Below, piece by piece: positions 32,043 through 38,328 of a stretch of DNA of 64,000 bases (its first letter is position 1; every line of letters begins with the position of its first letter). The notes beneath the pieces were generated by a model. It made no database searches and was not told where the DNA came from. It was given only the letters and a program-made list of their open reading frames with translations. Source of the stretch: Palsa-504 sp963790065 (lineage in GTDB: Bacteria; Actinomycetota; Actinomycetes; Streptosporangiales; Streptosporangiaceae); the NCBI GenBank assembly GCA_963790065.1, contig CAWBNK010000025.1:1-64000 (forward strand), read 5' to 3'. The translations under genes and the position numbers were made by a program.

Positions 32043-33583
32043 CCGACACTGCTCGCATCGCGATGTGGTCGGGCCCGCGCACGGTGTCCACCGCACTCAT
32101 GCGGGCCTGGGAGAACCGGCCGGACACGGCGGTCACCGACGAGCCGCTCTACGCTTTTTATCTGGACCGAACGGGCCTGGCTCATCCCGGCCGCCCCGAC
32201 GTGATCGCCAGCCAGCCCACGGACTGGCGGGTGGTACTCGCCGGGCTGACCAGCGGCCCGCTGCCGCCGGGGGTGACGATCGGCTACGCCAAGCAGATGA
32301 CGCATCACCTGCTGCCCGAGGTGGACCGGGCCGCGCTGGCCGGCCTGCGGCACGCCCACCTGATCAGGGACCCGCGCGAGCTGCTCGCCTCCTACGCCAG
32401 GGTGCGCGACGAGCCGGACCTGGACGACCTGGGCCTGCGGCAGCAGGCGGAGATCTTCGAGGCGTTCGGCGGGCCGGTCGTGGATTCCCGTGACCTGCTC
32501 GCCGACCCCGAGGGCATCCTGCACGCCCTGTGCCAGGCCCTGGACGTGCCGTTCGACGCCGGCATGCTGTCCTGGCCGCCCGGCCCGCGGGACAGCGACG
32601 GCGTGTGGGCTCCGTACTGGTACGCCAGCGTGCACGCCTCGACCGGGTTCGCCCCCTACCGGCCCCCGGCCGAGCCGCTGCCTGCCCGCCTCGAGCCCCT
32701 GGCCGCCCGCTGCCTGCCCTACTACCAGCGGCTGCACCAGTACCGGATCGCCAGCCCTGGAGGTACCAGTCCAGGAGGTAATGGTGCAGCAAAGTTACGA
32801 CGAGCGGAACCGCGACCTGATCGTCAACGTGGGCGGCAAGCTGACCCACCGCGACCGGGCCGCGATCAGCCCGTTCGACTCGGCCGTCCAGGGCGGGGAC
32901 GCGGTCTGGGAGGGCCTGCGGCTCTACCGCGGCAAGATCTTCCGGCTGGCGGAGCACCTGGCCCGGCTGCGGGACTCGGCCAAGGCGCTGGCGTTCACCC
33001 AGATCCCCTCGGCCGAGGACATCACCGAGCAGATCAGGCGCACGGTCGCCGCGAACGGCATGCGCGACGGGGTGCACATCAGGCTCACCCTGACCCGGGG
33101 CGTGAAGGTCACCTCCGGCATGGATCCTCGGCTCAACCAGGCCGGGCCGACGCTGATCGTGCTGCCCGAGTACAAGGATCCCGTCTACGACGCCTCGGGC
33201 ATTACCCTGGTCACCGCGAGCGTGCGGCGCCCCGCCCCGGACTGCCTCGACCCCAAGATCCACCACAACAACCTGCTGCCCTCGATCCTGGCCAAGATCG
33301 AGGCCAACGTGGCGGGCGCCGACGACGCGGTCATGCTGGACCACCGCGGCTTCATCGCCGAGACCAACGCCACCCACATCTTCATGGTCACCGGCGGGCT
33401 GCTGGCCACGCCGACCACCGTGTCCTGCCCCGAGGGCATCACCCGGGCCGTGGTGCTCGAGCTGGCCGCCGTCGCCGGCCTGGCCTGCCGGGTCGGGGAC
33501 TACACGCTGCCTCAGCTCTATGTGGCCGACGAGGCCTTCGTGACCGGGACCATGGGCGGCCTGGTCCCGGTGCTGGCCGTTGA
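32039..33583 (+). CDS. Sulfotransferase-like P-loop protein with anomalous open extension
   Basis: The recognisable protein spans about 32039-32760 (240 codons): MWSGPRTVSTALMRAWENRP with a sulfotransferase-like P-loop, VTDEPLYAFYLDRTG, YAKQMTHHLLP, LIRDPRELLASYARVRDEP, GPVVDSRDLLADPEG, PPGPRDSDGVWAPYWY and LPYYQRLHQYRI. Relatives end here. In this window no stop follows in frame until 33583, so the frame runs ~270 codons over the next gene in a different phase; that part reads as low-complexity Arg/Gly/Pro and is not real sequence conservation. GTG 32039 overlaps the mscR stop. Substrate unknown. Confidence 0.75.
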   Translation: MTDTARIAMWSGPRTVSTALMRAWENRPDTAVTDEPLYAFYLDRTGLAHPGRPDVIASQPTDWRVVLAGLTSGPLPPGVTIGYAKQMTHHLLPEVDRAALAGLRHAHLIRDPRELLASYARVRDEPDLDDLGLRQQAEIFEAFGGPVVDSRDLLADPEGILHALCQALDVPFDAGMLSWPPGPRDSDGVWAPYWYASVHASTGFAPYRPPAEPLPARLEPLAARCLPYYQRLHQYRIASPGGTSPGGNGAAKLRRAEPRPDRQRGRQADPPRPGRDQPVRLGRPGRGRGLGGPAALPRQDLPAGGAPGPAAGLGQGAGVHPDPLGRGHHRADQAHGRRERHARRGAHQAHPDPGREGHLRHGSSAQPGRADADRAARVQGSRLRRLGHYPGHRERAAPRPGLPRPQDPPQQPAALDPGQDRGQRGGRRRRGHAGPPRLHRRDQRHPHLHGHRRAAGHADHRVLPRGHHPGRGARAGRRRRPGLPGRGLHAASALCGRRGLRDRDHGRPGPGAGR

Positions 33584-33683
33584 CGGCCGCGTCATCGGCG
33601 ACGGCAAGCCCGGCCCGGTGACCGGCCAGCTGGCCGCGCTGTTCGCCGACCTCACCGCCGCCACCGGCACGCTAGTCCCCTGA
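32781..33683 (+). CDS. Class IV (branched-chain/D-amino acid type) PLP aminotransferase
   Basis: A 300-aa fold-type IV aminotransferase. Key segments are SPFDSAVQGGDAVWEGLRLY, IRLTLTRGVKVTSGMDPR, the PLP lysine in LDPKIHHNNLL, FIAETNATHIFMV (phosphate/substrate loop) and GTMGGLVPVLAVDGRVIG. The start is either ATG 32781 or GTG 32784: AGGAGG ends only 2 bases before the ATG, so the GTG may be used. It lies directly after the sulfotransferase-like domain on the same transcript but in another frame. These two domains occur fused in plant aminotransferase-like proteins, so they probably act together. Confidence 0.9.
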   Translation: MVQQSYDERNRDLIVNVGGKLTHRDRAAISPFDSAVQGGDAVWEGLRLYRGKIFRLAEHLARLRDSAKALAFTQIPSAEDITEQIRRTVAANGMRDGVHIRLTLTRGVKVTSGMDPRLNQAGPTLIVLPEYKDPVYDASGITLVTASVRRPAPDCLDPKIHHNNLLPSILAKIEANVAGADDAVMLDHRGFIAETNATHIFMVTGGLLATPTTVSCPEGITRAVVLELAAVAGLACRVGDYTLPQLYVADEAFVTGTMGGLVPVLAVDGRVIGDGKPGPVTGQLAALFADLTAATGTLVP

Positions 33684-33742
33684 CCCGGTCGTCCCTGACC
33701 CGGTCGTCCCCTGACCCGGGCGTCCCCGGCCGCGCGGGGCGC

Positions 33743-34297
33743 TCACCGCCGGATGAACACCGCGTGGACGGTGAGGGTGCTGTGCATCGAGACCAGGCCC
33801 AGCAGGTTCCAGGTGAGGCCGAAGTCGCCCCTGTTGACGTGGACTTCGGCGTCGAGCCAGATCTCGCCGTCGCCCGCGACCGACGCCGCGGCCTCGAAGG
33901 ACAGCGGCCGGGTCCGGCCGCGCACGGTCAGCACGCCGGTTACCGCGACCCCCTGGCCAGCGGGCCGGATGCCGTCCGCGGTGAAGGTGATGTCCGGATG
34001 GCTGGCGCTGTCGAAGAAGTCAGCCGAGCGCAGGTGCGTGTCGCGCCGGGTGTTCCGGGTGTCGACGGACGCGGCGGCCACCGTGACGGTGCCGCTGACC
34101 GCGCCGTCCTGGCCGACGGTGCCGGTCCCGCTGACCTCGCGGAAGACGCCGTTCACCCGGGCCAGGCCCGCCATGCTGATGCTCTTCAGCCGGACGCTGG
34201 ACGCGCGCGGATCCAGGACCCAGTCCCCGGCCAGGGTCCCGTTCGCCAGCAGGGCCTGCAGCGGCGGCGCGGTCATCGGTCCCGACGGTGCGTGCAT
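33743..34297 (-). CDS. YceI-like lipocalin-fold protein
   Basis: A 184-aa protein with the YceI beta-barrel blocks LAGDWVLDPRASSVRLK, GTVTVAAASVDTRNTRRD, HLRSADFFDSASHPDITF, VTGVLTVRGRTRPLSFEA and HVNRGDFGLTWN. Family members bind isoprenoid or amphiphilic ligands. No signal peptide is seen, so it should be cytoplasmic. It is divergent from a SigJ/ECF41-like sigma gene with a 74-bp shared promoter region containing paired TGTCAC boxes, so it is a likely member of that regulon. Confidence 0.9.
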   Translation of the reverse strand: MHAPSGPMTAPPLQALLANGTLAGDWVLDPRASSVRLKSISMAGLARVNGVFREVSGTGTVGQDGAVSGTVTVAAASVDTRNTRRDTHLRSADFFDSASHPDITFTADGIRPAGQGVAVTGVLTVRGRTRPLSFEAAASVAGDGEIWLDAEVHVNRGDFGLTWNLLGLVSMHSTLTVHAVFIRR

Positions 34298-34308
34298 GAT
34301 TGTTTCCT

Positions 34309-34348
34309 TGTCACGTCGAACGGATTTGAGGTGTCACCTATACGACAC
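34309..34348. promoter_or_regulatory. Divergent promoter region with TGTCAC repeats and GTGTC-N8-GACAC palindrome
   Basis: TGTCAC occurs at 34309-34314 and 34332-34337 (23 bp start to start). GTGTC (34331-34335) and GACAC (34344-34348) form an inverted repeat. The region separates the YceI gene from the sigma factor gene. ECF41-type promoters are reported to use a TGTCACA-like -35 element; the match here is partial. Confidence 0.45.
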
Positions 34349-34371
34349 GCCGCACCCGGGGAGTGTGACCC

Positions 34372-35259
34372 ATGACCGAGTCCGACTGGCTCACTGACGG
34401 CTTCGAGCAGAACCGGGCCCGCCTGCGGGCGGTGGCCTACCGGATGCTCGGCTCGCTGGCCGAGGCCGACAACGCCGTCCAGGAGGCCTGGCTGCGGCTG
34501 AGCCGGTCGGACGCCAGTGGCGTCGATAACCTCGGCGGCTGGCTGACCACGATCGTGGCCCGGGTGTGCCTGAACGTGCTGCGCGCGCGGAACGCCCGGC
34601 GCGAGGAGCTCATGGGCGCGGACGTACCTGACCCGGTCATCGGCCCCGCGGACGGGCCGAACCCCGAGGATGAGGCGCTGCTGGCCAACTCGGTCGGGCT
34701 CGCGCTGCAGGTCGTGCTCGAGACGCTGACCCCGGCCGAACGGCTGGCGTTCGTCCTGCACGACCTGTTCGACCTGCCCTTCGACGAGATCGCCCCCCTC
34801 GTGGGGCGTTCCCCGGCCACCGCGCGGCAGCTGGCCAGCCGGGCGCGGCGCCGGGTCCGGGGCGCCGAGGTCCAGGCCCCCGACCCCGATCTCGGGCGCC
34901 AGCGGAAGGTCGTCGACGCCTTCTACGCCGCGGCACGCCGCGGCGACTTCGAGGCTCTCGTCGCCATGCTTGATCCCGATGTCGTGGCGCGCTTCGACGC
35001 GGGGACGGCGGGTCCGGCCGCTTCCGTGGTGCTGCACGGCGCGGCCGCCGTGGCCGGCCAGGCGCTGCGGGTCAACCATCCCGCCGCGCTGGTGCGCCCG
35101 GCCCTGGTCAACGGGGCCGCGGGAGTGGTCGTGACCCTGGCCGGGCAGCCGGTCGCGGTCGCGGGGTTCACCGTCTCGCGCGGCAAGATCGTGGAGATCG
35201 ACGTGGTCGCCGACCCCGAGCGCCTCCGCGGGCTCGACCTGTCCGCCGTGGACGGCTGA
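34372..35259 (+). CDS. SigJ/ECF41-like sigma factor with C-terminal SnoaL-like domain
   Basis: A 295-aa sigma factor. Sigma region 2 (LRAVAYRMLGSLAEADNAVQ, EAWLRLSR) and region 4 (TLTPAERLAFVLHDLFDLPFDEIAPLVGRSPATARQLASRAR) are followed by a ~120-aa SnoaL-like domain (VVDAFYAAARRGDFEALVAML). That domain replaces a separate anti-sigma factor and modulates activity in this group. The end ADPERLRGLDLS corresponds to the NPxKL-type region of ECF41 proteins. The usual COE-type oxidoreductase neighbour is missing; instead it is divergent from a YceI gene. Confidence 0.9.
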   Translation: MTESDWLTDGFEQNRARLRAVAYRMLGSLAEADNAVQEAWLRLSRSDASGVDNLGGWLTTIVARVCLNVLRARNARREELMGADVPDPVIGPADGPNPEDEALLANSVGLALQVVLETLTPAERLAFVLHDLFDLPFDEIAPLVGRSPATARQLASRARRRVRGAEVQAPDPDLGRQRKVVDAFYAAARRGDFEALVAMLDPDVVARFDAGTAGPAASVVLHGAAAVAGQALRVNHPAALVRPALVNGAAGVVVTLAGQPVAVAGFTVSRGKIVEIDVVADPERLRGLDLSAVDG

Positions 35260-35388
35260 CCGGCCAGGGACCGTTTGGCCGCCTTGGGTTGTGATCGGAG
35301 GCTTTCTGCCGATCGGGTCGCTCGCTACGATTGGCACATTCACGCGGCGCCTACCGACACGCCCGCTACGGCGAGGGGGATCGCCAGC

Positions 35389-36276
35389 ATGAGCTACGGA
35401 CAAACTCCCGGCGGAGACCAGGAAAATCCGGCCGGACCGGGACCAGGGTACGGGGCACCACCGCCCTACCCGGGCCAGCCCGAGTCCCCCGGCTCGCCCG
35501 GCTGGGACCAGGACCAGCAGCAGCCCGGCTACGGCCAGCCCGGGCCGCCGGGTTACGGGCAGCAGCCTGGGCCCGGCCAGCCTGGTTACGGCCAACCCAA
35601 CTATGGGCAGCCTGGTTACGGCCAGCCGGGGCCCGACCAGCCCAACTATGGGCAGCCCGGCTACGGCCAGCCCGGCTACGGGCAGCCGGGTTACGGGCAG
35701 CCCGGGCCCGGCCAGCCCAACTACGGGCAGCCTGGTTACGGCCAGCCGGGTTACGCTCAGCCCGGCTACGGATACGTCCCGCCGGGGCCGCCGCCACCCA
35801 ATTACAAGGCCTGGGCGATTACCGCCGCCGTCTGCGGCGTGCTGTTCAACCTGATCCTCGGCCTCCCGGCTGCCCTCATCGGCGGCAGGCACGGCCGGAA
35901 GGTCGCGCAGCAGTGGGCCGCCGGTGACGTGCAGGCGGCCGCCACCTCGTCACGGAAAGCCCGGAGCTGGCTGATCGCCTCGACCGTGCTCGACGCACTG
36001 GGGCTGGTCCTGTTCATCGTCCTGCTCAGCCAGTCGGGCTCGCCGACGAGCTTCAACAACCCGGCGGCGGTCGCGACCTCGATCAAGACCCAGATCCAGC
36101 AGCGCATATCCGACCCGTCCAGCCAGTACTACGAAAAAGGCGTGACCGTCACCTCGGTGGTCTGCACGCCGTCCGGCACCAACACCGACTCCTGCGTCGA
36201 CAAGTTCTCCAACGGCCAGACCGCCTCCGAGACGGCCGTCATCTCCGGCGACGGCGCGAGCTACACCACGCATTAA
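35389..36276 (+). CDS. Gly/Pro/Tyr/Gln-repeat membrane protein with DUF4190- and DUF4333-like regions
   Basis: A 295-aa protein. Residues ~10-125 are an intrinsically disordered repeat array of GQPGYGQPNYGQPGYG type. Residues ~135-220 carry two membrane spans (AWAITAAVCGVLFNLILGLP and LIASTVLDALGLVLFIVLL) around a DUF4190-like HGRKVAQQWAAGDVQAAA loop. The last ~75 residues (TQIQQRISDPSSQYYEKGVTV, VVCTPSGTNTDSC) resemble the extracellular DUF4333 domain with two cysteines. ATG 35389 has GAGGGGGA upstream and starts MSYGQTP. Role unknown; the low-complexity tail may bind or phase-separate at the membrane. Confidence 0.8.
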   Translation: MSYGQTPGGDQENPAGPGPGYGAPPPYPGQPESPGSPGWDQDQQQPGYGQPGPPGYGQQPGPGQPGYGQPNYGQPGYGQPGPDQPNYGQPGYGQPGYGQPGYGQPGPGQPNYGQPGYGQPGYAQPGYGYVPPGPPPPNYKAWAITAAVCGVLFNLILGLPAALIGGRHGRKVAQQWAAGDVQAAATSSRKARSWLIASTVLDALGLVLFIVLLSQSGSPTSFNNPAAVATSIKTQIQQRISDPSSQYYEKGVTVTSVVCTPSGTNTDSCVDKFSNGQTASETAVISGDGASYTTH

Positions 36277-36643
36277 GCACCACCCGCACCACCCCGCCCG
36301 TCCGCACCACCCCAACCGTCCGCCCCGGGCCGCAGCGCGCCTCCAGCGGAGTGAATCCAGGTCTGGGGTATGCAGTTAGCTGAAGTGGAGTCTGAAGTAG
36401 ACCACTGACTGACCCGCTTGTCCCGATGGCATCGTGTGCCCCGGCTGTCTCGTTCCCCCTGGGGCTGGCGCGGCTGCTGATGCGCTCCGCCGGGTGCTTC
36501 CCGTGATCGTGGATATTCACCTACCTCATAGGGGTAGCAAGTAGCCACGATAATCCGAATGCCCGTGCGAGAGCCAGGATCGCCTTTCCTGGCCCGGTGG
36601 TTGGTCCTACCCCGGCCACCCGCACCACCCCGCCCGGAACGCG
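36277..36643. other. 367-bp non-coding stretch with one hairpin
   Basis: It lies between a + strand gene and the end of the ABC operon. No protein-like frame is seen. It contains the hairpin at 36506-36551. Confidence 0.6.
36506..36551. repeat. Intergenic hairpin related to the CATGATCGTGG family
   Basis: ATCGTGG (36506-36512) pairs with CCACGAT (36545-36551), and inside it CTACC (36521-36525) pairs with GGTAG (36533-36537), giving a two-tier stem. The outer GTGATCGTGG matches the other repeats. It could terminate transcription from both sides. Confidence 0.4.
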
Positions 36644-37336
36644 TCAGTGGGCCTTGATCTGGCCGTCTTCGAGTTCGAGGACGGAGTCGGCGATGCTGAT
36701 CAGGTTCGGGTCGTGGGTGGCGACCAGGACGGTCACGCCCTCGGACTGGACCACGGTGCGCAGCAGGCGCATGATCTGCTTGGCCGTCTCGGAGTCGAGC
36801 TGGCCGGTCGGCTCGTCGGCCAGCAGCACCTCGGGGCTGCCCGCCAGCGCCCGGGCGATGGCCACCCGCTGCTGCTGGCCGCCGGACAGCTCACCGGGCC
36901 GCTGCTTGGTGTGCTCGCCCAGGCCCACGATGTCCAGCATCAGCCGGACCCGCTCCTCGCGCTCCTTGGCCGGCACGCCGGCGATCCGCAGCGGCACACC
37001 GACGTTCTCCGCGGCCGACAGGATCGGGATCAGGCCGAACGACTGGAAGATGAACGCCACCGAGGTGCGCCTCAGCCGCATCCGCTCGTGGTCGGACAGG
37101 GCGGTCACCTCGCTGTCCCCGACCCGTACCGTGCCCTCGTCCGGCAGGTCCAGGCCGCCGACGATGTTGAGCAGCGTGGTCTTGCCCGAACCGGACCGGC
37201 CCCGCAGGGCCACCAGCTGGCCGGCCTGGACGGTGAAGGACACCCCGCGCAGGGCGTGCGTAGCGGTGCGCCCGCTGCCGTAGGTGCGCCGCACGCCGTC
37301 GACGGCCACCATGTCGGTAATGGTCGGGGCGGTCAC
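36644..37336 (-). CDS. ABC transporter ATP-binding protein (MacB/LolD type)
   Basis: A 230-aa ATPase: Walker A GRSGSGKTT, Q-loop FIFQSFGLIP, signature LSGGQQQR, Walker B VLLADEP, H-loop VLVATHDP. The sequence places it in the MacB/LolD class that works with FtsX-like permeases, two of which lie upstream in the same operon. Its start overlaps the preceding ATPase gene by 4 bp. It is the last gene of the unit. The exported substrate is unknown. Confidence 0.92.
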   Translation of the reverse strand: MTAPTITDMVAVDGVRRTYGSGRTATHALRGVSFTVQAGQLVALRGRSGSGKTTLLNIVGGLDLPDEGTVRVGDSEVTALSDHERMRLRRTSVAFIFQSFGLIPILSAAENVGVPLRIAGVPAKEREERVRLMLDIVGLGEHTKQRPGELSGGQQQRVAIARALAGSPEVLLADEPTGQLDSETAKQIMRLLRTVVQSEGVTVLVATHDPNLISIADSVLELEDGQIKAH

Positions 37337-38298
37337 CGTCGCTCCTCCGTGTTCTCGTCGCGGTCCTTGCGCCTGCGCTGGTCTGGCCAGACGCCGATAT
37401 GGTCCGGCTCGGATTCCAGGCGGACCAGGCCGCGCATGCCGAGCGGCTCGGTCATCTCGCGGGGCAGCTGCAGCCGGCCGGCCCGGTCGAGCACCGCGTA
37501 CTCGGTGGCGTGCGGGGTCACCTGGCCGTCGTCGCCGTCCATGGTGTCGCGGTGGATCTCGGTGCTGGTCCGGCCGTCCCTGATCGCGACCACCCGGCGG
37601 ACCACCGTAGACACGGCCGGGTCGTGGGTCACGATCAGCACGGTCACGCCGAGCTCGGCGTTGGCCTTCTGCAGCGCGCTGAACACCTCGGCGGCGGTCG
37701 CCGAGTCCAGCTCACCGGTCGGCTCGTCGGCCAGCAGCACCTTGGGCTCGTTGGTGAGCGCCACCGCGATGGCGGCCCGCTGCTGCTCACCGCCGGACAT
37801 CTGCTCCGGCTTGCGGTACAGGCAGTCGCCCACGCCCATCAGCTCGAGCAGCTCGCCGGCCCGCTCGCGGCGGGTCCGGGCCCGGACGCCGGCCAGCCGC
37901 ATCGGCAGCTCCACGTTCTGCTGCGCGGTCAGGTAGGGGAGCAGGTTGCGTGAGGTCTGCTGCCAGATGAAGCCCACCACCCGGCGCCGGTAGGCCAGCC
38001 GCTGCCGCGCGTTCATCGCGGCCAGGTCGCTGCCCCCTACCCGGACCGAACCCGCGGTGGGCGTGTCGAGCCCGGCCAGGATGTTCATCAGGGTCGACTT
38101 GCCGCTGCCGGACGCGCCGACCAGGGCCACGATCTCGCTCTCCTCGACCAGCAGGTCGAGCCCCTGCAGGGCCTGGACCTCGATCCCGGCGGCGACGTAG
38201 ATGCGGACCAGCCGGTCGCAGACGATCAGCGAGCCCGCGCCGAAGTCCCGGTGCTGCCGCGCCGACTCCGCGCCCAGGTCCTCGATGCTGCTGGCCAT
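37333..38298 (-). CDS. ABC transporter ATP-binding protein with C-terminal AbrB-like extension
   Basis: A 321-aa protein. Residues ~25-240 form the ATPase (Walker A GASGSGKST, Q-loop FIWQQTSRNLLPY, signature MSGGEQQR, Walker B VLLADEP, H-loop LIVTHDP). Residues ~255-310 add a segment YAVLDRAGRLQLPREMTE plus VRLESEPDHIGVWP, which resembles the SpoVT/AbrB swapped-hairpin fold (D-x-x-GR-x-x-LP). This tail is not part of ordinary MacB-type ATPases and may mediate dimer contacts or sensing. Part of the four-gene exporter operon. Confidence 0.9.
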   Translation of the reverse strand: MASSIEDLGAESARQHRDFGAGSLIVCDRLVRIYVAAGIEVQALQGLDLLVEESEIVALVGASGSGKSTLMNILAGLDTPTAGSVRVGGSDLAAMNARQRLAYRRRVVGFIWQQTSRNLLPYLTAQQNVELPMRLAGVRARTRRERAGELLELMGVGDCLYRKPEQMSGGEQQRAAIAVALTNEPKVLLADEPTGELDSATAAEVFSALQKANAELGVTVLIVTHDPAVSTVVRRVVAIRDGRTSTEIHRDTMDGDDGQVTPHATEYAVLDRAGRLQLPREMTEPLGMRGLVRLESEPDHIGVWPDQRRRKDRDENTEERR

Positions 38299-38328
38299 TA
38301 ATGTCTCCCTTTGCCCTCTAGTGTGCCC

